In this document: positions 48,866 to 57,488 of the stretch, one piece after another | Layout: every line of letters begins with the position of its first letter | Numbering within the stretch: position 1 is the first letter of the stretch | Source: Noviluteimonas gilva | GTDB taxonomy: Bacteria; Pseudomonadota; Gammaproteobacteria; Xanthomonadales; Xanthomonadaceae | Reading direction: 5' to 3' | DNA: 64,000 nt | Assembly: GCF_009740395.1 (NCBI RefSeq) | Contig: NZ_WOXT01000001.1 | Location: 62,001 to 126,000, forward strand | The notes under the pieces: model-generated | Told to the model about the DNA's origin: nothing | The model's database searches: none | What the model saw: only the letters and a program-made list of their open reading frames with translations | Program-made: the position numbers and the translations under genes

Positions 48866-51295
48866 ATGCCCGTTTCGTTCGACCTGCCCGGCACCCACAC
48901 GCCTCCGGCGACCCTGGCCTCCGCCAACCTGCCACGTCGCGTGCGCCGGGTGATGGAGCACCTTCTCAGCTTCGTCTCCGACGAGATGGCCCGCCATCTC
49001 TCGCAAATGCTCAACGAGGCCGAGCAGCAACTGTTCCGGCTCGCCGACCATGCGCGCAATCCCGGCATCCAGGCCGGGCACATGGAAACCTTGCGCACGT
49101 TGCGGCTGAACCGGGCCGACCTCGTCCCGCGTTACCTGATCGGCCTTGAAGCGGCGCTGGCCGGCATCCGCGATCCCAAGCTCGCGGCGAAGCTCGCGTC
49201 CATCGGCACCAAGCCGCCCTCGTTCCGCAACCTGAGCCTGGTCGACGACGACTCGATGGACGAAGAGTCGGTGCTGCGCGACATCGCGCTGCGCCACGAA
49301 TCGCGCGCGAGCCTGCCGCTGCACCTGCTCGGCCAGCGCTTCGGCGTGCTCGCCGGCGCGCCGGCCTTCGACGCCGAGCGCCTCGCGGTGGGCCCGCAGA
49401 TGCTGGGCCGCATCCTGCGCGAGGCCACCAACGCATTGCAGATCGGGCTCGAAGCCCGCCTGCTGCTGTTCCGCACCTTCGACCGCATCGTGATGGTGCA
49501 TTACACGCACCTGGCCGAAACGATGAACGCGCTGCTCGAGCGCGACGGCATCCTTCCCAGCCTGGCCTACGTGCCGCTGCGCCTGCGGCCGAGCGTGCAG
49601 AACGCCAAGCCGCAGCCGCGCCGCGAGAAAGTCGCACCGCCGCAAAACGCGGGCGGTGGCGGTGGTGGTGGCGACGGCGGGAGCTTCGCGCTCGGCGGCG
49701 GCGACGAGATCCAACATGCGGCAGGCACGGCGCCGCCCGATTCGGGCACCGGCGGCGGCGGCGATTCCGCGCAGCCCCGCGTGGGCGGCGGCCGCGGCCG
49801 CGTCATGGGCCGGGGCGAACAACTGCGTCCGCACACGGCGTGGATGGGCGAAGCCGACGGCGAAGAAGCCGGTTACGACGAACAACAGGCGTACGCGCTG
49901 CTGGAGCAATTGCTGTCCGGCCGCCGCGACCTGATCGGCAAGCTGCGCCCGGGCCGCCCGGAACGCACGCGCCAGGAACTCACCACGCCCGATTTGCTGC
50001 GTGCGCTCGACACCCTGGTCGCCGCGCCCGCCACCTCGCCCACCGGCAGCCCGCGCAGCCTGCTCGACATCAAGCAGACGCTGCTCGCGCAATCGCGCCA
50101 GGTGCACGGCAAGGGCGCGGCGTTCTCGCGCGAAGACAACGACGCGTTCGAACTGCTCGGCATGCTGTATTCGCAGATCGAGCGCGAAGTGCGGCGCGAC
50201 ACGCCCGCCGTCGGCCTGCTCGGCCGCCTGCAGGTGCCGTTGTTGCGCGTCGCGTTGCAGGACCGCGCGTTCTTCGTCCGCCAGCAGCATCCGGCTCGCC
50301 AGTTGCTCAATGCGGTCGCCGAATCCGGCGCGACCTGGCTCGGCGACGAGGAAGTCGACCCGCAGCTCGTGCACTCGCTGCGCAGCGCGGTCGAACACGT
50401 CGTCCAGAATTTCCGCGAAGACCCGGCTGCATTCGAAACGGCGAACCGCGAATTGCAGGGCAGCCTGCAGCAACTCGCGCGCAAGGCCGAAGTCACCGAG
50501 CGCCGCCACGTCGAAGCCGCGCGCGGCAAGGAAAAACTCGAACTCGCCAAGCGCCGTTCGAACGAAGTCATCGAAGCCTCGGTGCGCGACCAGCGCCTGC
50601 CGAAGTTCGTGCGCGCGCTGCTCAACCAGGCGTGGGCCGACGTGCTCACCCTGTCGCTGCTGCGCCACGGCGAGGATTCGGAAGAGTGGCAGCGCCAGCT
50701 CGAAGCCACGCAGCACATCGTCGCGGCGACCACCGGCAAGGCGACGGGCGAGGTCGATCCGCAGCTCACGCAGCAGATCGAAAGCTCGCTGGTCCAGGTC
50801 GGTTACCACATCGACGAAGCCGCGGCGATCGCGCGTCGCCTGACGACGGGCATCGCCGAGGACGAAGACGACCCGGCTTCGCGCACCGAGCTTGCGATGA
50901 AGCTCAAGGCGCGCGCGCGCCTGGGCGAAGACTCCGAGACGCCCAAGCCGAAGCTGTCGGCGCGCAATCCCGACGAGCAGGCCGCGTACGAACACCTGCG
51001 CACCCTGCCCTTCGGCACGTGGTTCGAGTTCGTCTCCAACCAGCAGGGCGACCGCGTGCGTCGTCGCCTCTCCTGGTTCAGCCCGATCACCGACAACGCG
51101 TTGTTCGTCAACCAACGCGGCCAGCGCCTGGGCGAGCAGTCGCTCGACAGCCTGGCGCGGATGATCGCGATCGGCCAGGCCTACATCGTCACCGCCGACA
51201 AGGGCCGCCTGGTCGACCGCGCCTGGCAGGCCGCGCTCGGCGCGCTGCGCAGCTTCGCCGGCGGCAAGGACAAGGACAAGGAGGAAGACGCATGA
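48866..51295 (+). CDS. DUF1631 family protein
   Basis: 809 residues, soluble, mostly helical. The first 235 residues are a helical domain (RRVRRVMEHLLSFVSDEMARHL near 28-48, quoted by its start RRVRRVMEHLLSF). Residues about 250-320 are low-complexity Gly/Gln/Pro (a run of eight Gly). A second helical domain spans about 330-680. The last 130 residues contain FGTWFEFVSNQQGDRVRRRLSWFSP and LFVNQRGQR, which look like a degenerate PilZ-like barrel. DUF1631 proteins are wide in beta- and gammaproteobacteria; some are annotated thymidine phosphorylase, which is wrong. Its stop overlaps the start of a PilZ gene, suggesting a link to c-di-GMP. Confidence 0.85.
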   Translation: MPVSFDLPGTHTPPATLASANLPRRVRRVMEHLLSFVSDEMARHLSQMLNEAEQQLFRLADHARNPGIQAGHMETLRTLRLNRADLVPRYLIGLEAALAGIRDPKLAAKLASIGTKPPSFRNLSLVDDDSMDEESVLRDIALRHESRASLPLHLLGQRFGVLAGAPAFDAERLAVGPQMLGRILREATNALQIGLEARLLLFRTFDRIVMVHYTHLAETMNALLERDGILPSLAYVPLRLRPSVQNAKPQPRREKVAPPQNAGGGGGGGDGGSFALGGGDEIQHAAGTAPPDSGTGGGGDSAQPRVGGGRGRVMGRGEQLRPHTAWMGEADGEEAGYDEQQAYALLEQLLSGRRDLIGKLRPGRPERTRQELTTPDLLRALDTLVAAPATSPTGSPRSLLDIKQTLLAQSRQVHGKGAAFSREDNDAFELLGMLYSQIEREVRRDTPAVGLLGRLQVPLLRVALQDRAFFVRQQHPARQLLNAVAESGATWLGDEEVDPQLVHSLRSAVEHVVQNFREDPAAFETANRELQGSLQQLARKAEVTERRHVEAARGKEKLELAKRRSNEVIEASVRDQRLPKFVRALLNQAWADVLTLSLLRHGEDSEEWQRQLEATQHIVAATTGKATGEVDPQLTQQIESSLVQVGYHIDEAAAIARRLTTGIAEDEDDPASRTELAMKLKARARLGEDSETPKPKLSARNPDEQAAYEHLRTLPFGTWFEFVSNQQGDRVRRRLSWFSPITDNALFVNQRGQRLGEQSLDSLARMIAIGQAYIVTADKGRLVDRAWQAALGALRSFAGGKDKDKEEDA

Positions 51296-51642
51296 TCGAC
51301 GAATTCCGCCGTGCCAAGCGCCGCAAGGTCGCCGACACGGTGATCGTGGTGGACACGATGGTCGATGCGGTCGTCGGTCGCCTGGGCAACCTGTCGGAGA
51401 CCGGCATGCTGCTGATGGCCAACACCGCGATGCAGGAAGACGCGCTGTACCAGTTCCGTTTCAACCTCAACGATCCGCAGGGCCGCGAGGCCCCGATCGA
51501 AGTCGGCGCGCACCTGCTCTGGCAGGACGCCGCCCACGCCTCGGGCCAGCGCTGGAGCGGCTTCCGCTTCATCACGGTGCCGGACGATCACATGAAGCAA
51601 CTGCGCGACTGGATCGACGGCCCGGGCGGGCAATTCGAGTAA
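51292..51642 (+). CDS. PilZ domain protein, c-di-GMP receptor candidate
   Basis: 116 residues; the ATG overlaps the DUF1631 stop and follows AAGGAGGAAG, a very strong ribosome-binding site. Both c-di-GMP-binding motifs are visible: the arginine motif RRAKRRK at residues 6-12 and NLSETG at about 37-42 (the [D/N]xSxxG pattern). Single PilZ domain with no other module. It probably works with the DUF1631 protein and could read c-di-GMP made or broken by the GGDEF-EAL protein at 59.8 kb; the latter link is inference. Confidence 0.9.
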   Translation: MIDEFRRAKRRKVADTVIVVDTMVDAVVGRLGNLSETGMLLMANTAMQEDALYQFRFNLNDPQGREAPIEVGAHLLWQDAAHASGQRWSGFRFITVPDDHMKQLRDWIDGPGGQFE

Positions 51643-51703
51643 ACATCCGGCGGGCCTGCGTTGGGGCAGAATGTGGACCCCCACCGCACCACGAGCGCCC
51701 GCC

Positions 51704-53023
51704 ATGCGTCCCGATCTTTTCGCACTCTACGCAGACCACCTCGATACGCTGAAGCAGCGCGCCGATGAAGCGTTGCAGCGCGGCGGCTTCGATGCGCTGG
51801 TCGTGCCGAGCGGGCGCCTGCACTTCCAGTTCTTCGACGACCGCGATTACCCGTTCGCGGTGAACCCGCAATTCAAGGCATGGCTGCCGCTGGTGCGCGT
51901 GCCCGACAGCTGGCTGGTGTACCAGCCGGGCCAGCGGCCGAAGGTGATCTACCTGCAGCCGTTCGACTATTGGCACGTGGTGCCGAGCGCGCCGTCGGGC
52001 GATTGGGTCGAACACATGGATGTCGTGATCATCCGCACGGCCGAAGAAGCGTTGCAGCATCTGCCGAAACAGGTTGCGCGTTGCGCGATCCTCGGCGAGC
52101 CGCAGAGTGCACTCGGTGAGTTCGTGCCGAACAATCCCGAAGCGGTCGTTGCGTACCTCGAATACCACCGCGCGTTCAAGACGCCGTACGAAATCGAGAA
52201 GATGCGCGCCGCCAGCCGCATCGGTGCGCGCGCGCATCGCGCGGCCGAGCGCGCGTTTCGCGCGGGCGCCAGCGAATTCGGTATTCATCTCGCTTATTGC
52301 CAGGCCGCCGGGCAGGACGCGAACGATCTGCCCTACAGCAACATCGTCGCGTTGAACGAGCACGGCGCGGTGCTGCATTACACCGATCGCGATCGCTTGC
52401 CGCCCAAGCCGGTGCGCAGCTTCCTGATCGACGCGGGCGCGGCGAACGATGGTTACGCGTGCGACATCACGCGCACGTATTCGCAGGACACGGGCGATGA
52501 ATTCCAGGCGATGATCGATGCGGTCGATCGCGCGCAACTGGCGATGTGCGACCAGGTGCGCAACGGGTTCGACTATCGCCAGCTGCACCTGGATGCGCAT
52601 CTGTCGTTGTCGCGCATCCTGAAGGAGTTCGGCCTGATCACGGTCACGCCGGAAGTTGCGGTGGAGACGGGCGTGTCGTCGGCGTTCTTCCCGCACGGGA
52701 TCGGGCACGGGATCGGGTTGCAGGTGCACGACGTGGCCGGATTCGCGGAGAGCGATCGCGGTGGCACGCTGCCGAAGCCGCAGGGGCATCCGTATCTGCG
52801 CCTGACGCGCACGCTCGCGCCGGGGATGGTGGTGACGATCGAGCCGGGCATCTATTTCATCGACATGCTGCTGGAGCAGTTGAAGGATCGCGGGCTGGGG
52901 CCGAGTGTCGACTGGGGCCGCGTCGATGCGTTCCGCCCCTTCGGCGGCATCCGCATCGAAGACGACGTGGTGTGCACGGACGATGCGCCGATCAATTTGA
53001 CCCGGGAAGCGTTCGCTTCCTGA
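51704..53023 (+). CDS. pepQ: Xaa-Pro dipeptidase
   Basis: 439 residues. Pita-bread (M24) metallopeptidase that cleaves dipeptides ending in proline. Metal ligands in order: DAGAANDGYACDITRTY (two aspartates near 245 and 256), HGIGHGIGLQVHD (near 335), IEPGIYF (near 382) and GGIRIEDDVV (near 420). The N-terminal creatinase-like domain matches PepQ. The ATG at 51704 begins MRPDLFALYADHLD; the frame is open to 51671 without homology. Single gene with a strong terminator 50 bases downstream. Confidence 0.95.
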   Translation: MRPDLFALYADHLDTLKQRADEALQRGGFDALVVPSGRLHFQFFDDRDYPFAVNPQFKAWLPLVRVPDSWLVYQPGQRPKVIYLQPFDYWHVVPSAPSGDWVEHMDVVIIRTAEEALQHLPKQVARCAILGEPQSALGEFVPNNPEAVVAYLEYHRAFKTPYEIEKMRAASRIGARAHRAAERAFRAGASEFGIHLAYCQAAGQDANDLPYSNIVALNEHGAVLHYTDRDRLPPKPVRSFLIDAGAANDGYACDITRTYSQDTGDEFQAMIDAVDRAQLAMCDQVRNGFDYRQLHLDAHLSLSRILKEFGLITVTPEVAVETGVSSAFFPHGIGHGIGLQVHDVAGFAESDRGGTLPKPQGHPYLRLTRTLAPGMVVTIEPGIYFIDMLLEQLKDRGLGPSVDWGRVDAFRPFGGIRIEDDVVCTDDAPINLTREAFAS

Positions 53024-53047
53024 GTGTCGACTCCACCAGCGGGCGCA

Positions 53048-53100
53048 CCTCCCCTCCAGGGGAGGTCAAAAAGAAGCCCGCCATCGGCGGGTTTCTTTTT
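53048..53100 (+). terminator. Terminator of pepQ
   Basis: An inverted repeat ACCTCCCCTCC/GGGGAGGT (about 53047-53066) is followed by a classical terminator: six-base stem CCCGCC/GGCGGG (53077-53082 with 53086-53091), three-base loop, and TTTCTTTTT. A-rich sequence on the other side could let it work in both directions. Confidence 0.88.
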
Positions 53101-53458
53101 GGGTGGGGTAAAGCCAGCCGAGGTGCAGTACGCAGAACCATCATCGTTGCTGTTTGTGCGCCTCCACCAGTTGGGCGCAGCGGTGCGCCGCATTGAAGGC
53201 CACATTGCTCCGCAAGAGCTCACGCTCCGCAATGTGGCCTTCAACGCGACGTCCACTGCGCACTACACGTATTGATGCGCGACTTCCGCTTTTGAATGGG
53301 GGCGTCGGCCTTTGATGGGGCCGCGCCTACTGCCAGCACTCCAGATGGACGGAACCTCGCCCACCTCGGCGCGCGCACCGTCGTGACTACGTCACCTCCG
53401 GCAGGCGAGGTTCCTCGCGGCGGCCTGATGGGCGAAGCGGCGCTACAATGCCCGCCCC
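53101..53458. other. Gene-poor stretch between pepQ and the WGR gene
   Basis: No convincing coding sequence: the short frames here have no start with a ribosome-binding site and no family resemblance. It holds the inverted repeat described separately (53193-53244) and a TACAAT box at 53444-53449. Composition is a little more AT-rich than the flanks around 53120-53160. It may be the remnant of a lost insertion. Confidence 0.6.
53193..53244. repeat. Perfect 16-bp inverted repeat with a 20-base loop
   Basis: Arms 53193-53208 and 53229-53244 (TTGAAGGCCACATTGC and its complement) pair perfectly; pairing can extend by a few bases with mismatches (CGCCGC against GCGACG). The loop carries CTCCG twice. 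No T tract follows. It looks like the end of a miniature element or an RNA structure. Confidence 0.6.
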
Positions 53459-53716
53459 ATGCGCCTGCTCCTGCAAGAACGACCCACCGGTCGCGAGGCT
53501 CCGCGCTTCGTCCAGCTCCAGCTCGAGGCCGACCTGCTCGGTGGGTGGACGCTCGTGCGCGAGTCGGGGCAGATCGGCGGGCGCAGCACGCTCCGGCGCG
53601 AGCAATACCTCGACCAGGGCAGCGCGCTGGCCGCGTTCGAACACGCCCGCGACCTGCAATTGAAGAAAGGCTTCCAGCTGATGTTCGTGCAGGGCGCCGA
53701 AGCACCGCGCCCCTGA
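53459..53716 (+). CDS. Small WGR domain protein
   Basis: 85 residues, nearly all a WGR-like domain: [26 protein letters not shown] with the motif in the form [13 protein letters not shown], then [20 protein letters not shown] domains occur in PARP and in bacterial MolR-type proteins and bind nucleic acid ends in PARP. In bacteria the lone domain is of unknown role. The ATG at 53459 comes only ten bases after a TACAAT box (53444-53449), so the mRNA may be almost leaderless. It ends 25 bases before hemE and is probably co-transcribed. Confidence 0.75.
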   Translation: MRLLLQERPTGREAPRFVQLQLEADLLGGWTLVRESGQIGGRSTLRREQYLDQGSALAAFEHARDLQLKKGFQLMFVQGAEAPRP

Positions 53717-53741
53717 CCACCTTATTTCCGGAAGAACCCGC

Positions 53742-54803
53742 GTGACCCCCACCCTGAAGAACGATCGCTTCCTGCGCGCATTGCGTCGCGAACCCGTCGA
53801 CGCCACGCCCGTGTGGCTCATGCGCCAGGCCGGCCGCTATCTGCCGGAATACCGCGCCACGCGCGCCAAGGCCGGCAGTTTCCTGGCGATGGCGAAGAAC
53901 CCCGACCTCGCGTGCGAAGTCACGTTGCAGCCGCTCGCGCGCTTCGACCTCGACGCCGCGATCCTGTTCTCCGACATCCTCACCGTGCCCGATGCGATGG
54001 GCCTGGGGTTGTACTTCGTCGAAGGCGAAGGCCCGAAGTTCGAACGTCCCGTGCGCAGCGCCGCCGACATCGCAAAGCTCGCCGTGCCCGACATGGGCAG
54101 CGAACTGCGCTACGTGATGGATGCGGTGTCGGTGATCCGTCGCGAGCTCGATGGCCGCGTGCCGTTGATCGGCTTTTCCGGCAGTCCGTGGACGCTCGCC
54201 TGTTACATGGTCGAAGGCGGCGGCAGCGACAACTTCTCGAAGGTCAAGCGCCTCGCGCTCGACGATCCGAAGGCGATGCACGCGCTGCTGTCGGTCAACA
54301 CCGATGCGGTGATCGCGTATCTGCGCGCGCAGCGCGAAGCCGGTGCACAGGCGTTGCAGGTTTTCGATACGTGGGGCGGCGTGTTGTCGCCGTCGATGTA
54401 TCGCGAATTCTCGCTGCCCTATCTCACGCGCATCGCGCGCGAACTCGAGCGCGGCGATGCGCCCTTGATCCTGTTCGGCAAGGGCAACGCGCCGTATCTC
54501 GAGGAACTCGCGGCGAGCGGCGCGGAAGGCGTCGGCGTCGACTGGTTGATCGAACTCGACGAAGCGGCGCGTCGCACGCAGGGCAAGGTCGCGCTACAGG
54601 GCAACCTGGATCCGGCGATGTTGTACGGCTCGCCCGACAGCGTGCGTGCGCGCGTGCGTGAAGCGCTCGACAGCTATGCGGCCGGCAATGGCGGTTCGCG
54701 CGAGGGGCATGTGTTCAACCTCGGGCATGGCCTGTCGCCGGACATGAACCCCGAACACGTTGGAGCGCTGGTCGACGAAGTGCATCGGCATAGCGCGCGC
54801 TGA
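53742..54803 (+). CDS. hemE: Uroporphyrinogen decarboxylase
   Basis: 353 residues with a GTG start and GGAAG eight bases upstream. Converts uroporphyrinogen III to coproporphyrinogen III. Substrate-binding and catalytic segments are intact: [14 protein letters not shown] near residue 23, [12 protein letters not shown] (key aspartate near 84), the tyrosine of [10 protein letters not shown] near 152, and the histidine of NLGHGLSPD near 328. Second gene after the WGR gene, convergent with the M23 gene. Confidence 0.97.
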   Translation: MTPTLKNDRFLRALRREPVDATPVWLMRQAGRYLPEYRATRAKAGSFLAMAKNPDLACEVTLQPLARFDLDAAILFSDILTVPDAMGLGLYFVEGEGPKFERPVRSAADIAKLAVPDMGSELRYVMDAVSVIRRELDGRVPLIGFSGSPWTLACYMVEGGGSDNFSKVKRLALDDPKAMHALLSVNTDAVIAYLRAQREAGAQALQVFDTWGGVLSPSMYREFSLPYLTRIARELERGDAPLILFGKGNAPYLEELAASGAEGVGVDWLIELDEAARRTQGKVALQGNLDPAMLYGSPDSVRARVREALDSYAAGNGGSREGHVFNLGHGLSPDMNPEHVGALVDEVHRHSAR

Positions 54804-54823
54804 CGCGCGCGCACCCTCCCCAA

Positions 54824-54847
54824 CCCCTCCCTGCACGCAGGGAGGGG
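54824..54847. terminator. Hairpin between hemE and the M23 peptidase gene
   Basis: Eleven-base perfect arms CCCCTCCCTGC/GCAGGGAGGGG (54824-54834 and 54837-54847) with a two-base gap, 20 bases past hemE and touching the end of the convergent gene. No T run, so termination is likely but not certain. Confidence 0.6.
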
Positions 54848-54848
54848 C

Positions 54849-55925
54849 TCAGCGAACGAGGTCGCCGGAATCCACCGGGCCGGTGTACTGCGCAGACCAG
54901 GCATCGCCGGTTTTGACCTGCACATTCGCGAAATATGCCGGCAAGCCTTCCTCCCACTTCGGGCCCGACTGCAGTTGGTAATGCAGGTGCACGAGGAAGG
55001 CATCGCCCGACATGCCCATCGCGCCGATGACCTCGCCCTGCTTCACGCGCTGGCCTTCGCGCACGCGCACGCTGCCCTGCTTCAGGTGCGCGAACAGGCT
55101 GTACTCGCCGTTGCCGTGGTCGATGACCACGTAGTTGCCGAGGAACAGCGTCAGGTCCTTCATGATCGCGTCCTGTTCGAACGGCGGCGGCCCACCCTTG
55201 CGGTTGTCGCGCGCACCGTCGCGCATCGCGCGCACGATGCCGTCGCCGGTCGCGTGCACCGGCGCGCCGAATCCGTACCAGTCTTCCGGTGTCGCGCCGT
55301 CGGTGCGATACAGCTTTCCTTGCGCATCGGCGATCGTGAAGTCGTGCGCGTATCGCATGAAGTTCGCATTGATGCCGAAGTGCGTGGTCATGCCGCCGGT
55401 GATGTCCAGTCGGCGATGGTGTGCGAGCAGGTCGTGGCCGTCGTGCACGAAGATCTCGCCATCGAGCGGCAGGCGCAGCGCGGTCTTCGGTGCGAAGGCT
55501 TCCGGTGCGACGCGAAGTTCGACCTTCGACTCCGGACCATCTTCGCCCTGCCGGAACGTGGCGACGTAACGCAGATCGCCGAGCCACGCATCGCCCGCGA
55601 ACGACGCGAACGGATTGAACACGACCAGCCTGCCCTTCGCCGGCAAGGTGCGGTTGGGCAAGGTCGCGAGCGACATCGTCGTCGAATCGCCGTTGCGATC
55701 GAGCCGACGTTGCGAAAAGAAGCGGCCTTCGCGATCGAACAGCGTCACTTCCAGGCCCGTGAGTTCCAGGGGCTGGTCGCCGTCGTTGGCGAACACCAGG
55801 TCGAAGTTCAGGTGCTGCGCGTCGCGCGTGCGTTCGATCAGCGGGTGCGCCGGCAACGTGGTCGCGGTGGGTGCGGCGGCCAGGGGCGCGGCGGCCAGGA
55901 GCAGGGTCAACAACCACAGGCGCAT
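54849..55925 (-). CDS. M23 family metallopeptidase, exported
   Basis: 358 residues, signal peptide about 1-18 (LLTLLLAAAPLAAA). The first mature half is a beta-sandwich-like region (FDLVFANDGDQPLELTGLEV at its start). The C-terminal half is a LytM-type domain with the metal pattern seen as a histidine in THFGINANFMRYAHDF, the aspartate in that HDF, and HLHYQL near residue 320; FAHLKQG and GAMGMSGDA are also typical. It may cleave peptidoglycan cross-bridges or be a degenerate regulator; the HxH pair is present, which favours activity. Single gene. Confidence 0.85.
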   Translation of the reverse strand: MRLWLLTLLLAAAPLAAAPTATTLPAHPLIERTRDAQHLNFDLVFANDGDQPLELTGLEVTLFDREGRFFSQRRLDRNGDSTTMSLATLPNRTLPAKGRLVVFNPFASFAGDAWLGDLRYVATFRQGEDGPESKVELRVAPEAFAPKTALRLPLDGEIFVHDGHDLLAHHRRLDITGGMTTHFGINANFMRYAHDFTIADAQGKLYRTDGATPEDWYGFGAPVHATGDGIVRAMRDGARDNRKGGPPPFEQDAIMKDLTLFLGNYVVIDHGNGEYSLFAHLKQGSVRVREGQRVKQGEVIGAMGMSGDAFLVHLHYQLQSGPKWEEGLPAYFANVQVKTGDAWSAQYTGPVDSGDLVR

Positions 55926-56118
55926 GGGTGGGCTTCCATCGAGAGGTCTTCCCCAATCGATACGCCCGCGCGGCCCTCGGTTGCAGGGGATGCATCGTTC
56001 CAGCGGCGACCGGCAGACGATTCACGCGGGCCGGTCTAGGATGGCCCGTCCCGCGCGGTCGAACCTTTCGCGCCGCGCGGGCCATCCACCCCTCGTCCCC
56101 GCCGAGCCATTGAAGCCC

Positions 56119-56853
56119 ATGTCCCATCGATTCGCGCGACACGCGGCTGTCCTCGCCCTGCTGCTCGCATCCGTGGGCGCGCACGCGGCGGAGACGGTGT
56201 ACGCGCTCGATCCGGTGCACACGCGCGTGATGTTCGCGGTGAGCCACGCGGGCTTTTCCAATCCGATGGGCACGGTGTCGGGCACGACGGGAACGCTGGT
56301 GTTCGACCCCGATGATTGGGCGAGCGCGCGCGTGGAAGCGAAGATCCCGATGACGCGCCTGGACCTCGGCGACAAGAAGTGGAACGACGCGGTGCTGGAT
56401 CGCACGTTCCTGGATGTGAAGAAGCATCCGGACGCGACGTTCGTGTCCACGCGCGTCGAGCCGGTCGATGCCACGCACGCGAAAGTCTTCGGCAATCTCA
56501 CGCTGCACGGCGTCACGCGCGAAGTGCAACTCGATGTCGTCTTCCACCAGGCCAAGCGCCATCCGATGCCGCCCTTCCGCCGCACCGCGGGTTTCTCCGC
56601 GACCGGCACGCTGAGCCGCAAGGCCTTCGCGATCACGTCGTGGCCGAGCGTCGTCGGCGATGCGGTGGAAATCCGCATCGAAGCCGAAGGCACGCGCACG
56701 CGCGATGACGCCTCCGGCGTGGCCGCACCGACGACGCAGGCCGCGCCGCCGGCAGCGTCGACGCAAGCGATGCCGCCCGAGCCGTCGACGCAAGTCATGC
56801 CCGCGGGAACCTCGACGGTCGCGCCCGCATCCAACGCGACCACCACACCGTAA
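56119..56853 (+). CDS. YceI family periplasmic protein 1, with low-complexity tail
   Basis: 244 residues. Signal peptide about 1-23 ending GAHA. The lipocalin-like YceI domain covers about 25-195 (YALDPVHTRVMFAVSHAGFSN, TRLDLGDKKWNDAVL, FGNLTLHGVTREVQL). YceI proteins bind isoprenoid quinone-like lipids. The last 45 residues are Ala/Pro/Thr/Ser-rich with repeats of TQAMPPEPSTQ type, probably disordered; this tail is missing in the second paralogue. The frame opens at 55615 but only the ATG at 56119 gives a signal peptide. Followed by cytochrome b561 after 17 bases. Confidence 0.9.
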   Translation: MSHRFARHAAVLALLLASVGAHAAETVYALDPVHTRVMFAVSHAGFSNPMGTVSGTTGTLVFDPDDWASARVEAKIPMTRLDLGDKKWNDAVLDRTFLDVKKHPDATFVSTRVEPVDATHAKVFGNLTLHGVTREVQLDVVFHQAKRHPMPPFRRTAGFSATGTLSRKAFAITSWPSVVGDAVEIRIEAEGTRTRDDASGVAAPTTQAAPPAASTQAMPPEPSTQVMPAGTSTVAPASNATTTP

Positions 56854-56870
56854 CTCCCACACTGCCCACG

Positions 56871-57488
56871 ATGAGCGCCCCGATGCCGATCGATTCGCCC
56901 GCCCCGCGCCTGCGCAACGTGGACCGTTGGGGCGCCGTGAGCCAACTGTTCCACTGGCTCATCGTGGTCGGCATCCTGGCGATGGCGATCATCGGCCTGA
57001 CGATGGTCGAGATGCCGAGCAGCCCCGACAAGGTGCGCATGTTCGCGCTGCACAAGTCGATCGGTTTGACGATCCTCGCGCTGGTGACGCTGCGCCTGCT
57101 GTGGCGCCTGTACGCCGGCACGCCGCCTGCGATTCCCACCGTTCCGCGTTGGCAGCACCGCATCGCCAATGTTTCGCACATCGGCTTGTACGTGTTGTTG
57201 TTCGCGATGCCGATCAGCGGATGGGTGATGAATTCCGCGTCGGGGTTTCCGTTGTGGTGGTTCGGTTTGTTCCGCGTGCCGGCGCTCGTCGGGCGCGACC
57301 GCGACCTGCACGAACTCACCGAAACCGTGCACGAAACGCTGTTCTGGCTGTTGATCCTTCTGGTGCTGGTCCACGCCGGCGCCGCCTTCTACCACCACCT
57401 GTTCCAGCGGGACGCCACGCTTGCGCGCATGTTGCCGCGCGGTTGGCTGCCTGCACCGTCCGCCGATGAGGATGTCCGCCATGGTTGA
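56871..57488 (+). CDS. Cytochrome b561 family membrane protein
   Basis: 205 residues, four transmembrane helices (about 27-47, 62-82, 105-125, 150-172). Haem-ligand histidines: LFHWLI near 28, FALHKSIG near 62, HETLFW near 154 and VHAGAAFYHH near 168. In E. coli the homologue oxidises superoxide and passes the electron to quinone. It lies between two yceI genes, an arrangement seen elsewhere, fitting a shared quinone-related job. Its end overlaps the next ATG by eight bases. Confidence 0.93.
   Translation: MSAPMPIDSPAPRLRNVDRWGAVSQLFHWLIVVGILAMAIIGLTMVEMPSSPDKVRMFALHKSIGLTILALVTLRLLWRLYAGTPPAIPTVPRWQHRIANVSHIGLYVLLFAMPISGWVMNSASGFPLWWFGLFRVPALVGRDRDLHELTETVHETLFWLLILLVLVHAGAAFYHHLFQRDATLARMLPRGWLPAPSADEDVRHG

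Noticed and set aside
53161-53250. Possible integron attC site, because GTTGGGC stands near an inverted repeat
   Set aside because: The order of the GTT and AAC core sites is the reverse of what attC needs, and no integrase or cassettes are nearby.
53024-53275. 83-codon frame after pepQ
   Set aside because: It runs through the pepQ terminator and the inverted repeat, and has no ribosome-binding site or homology.
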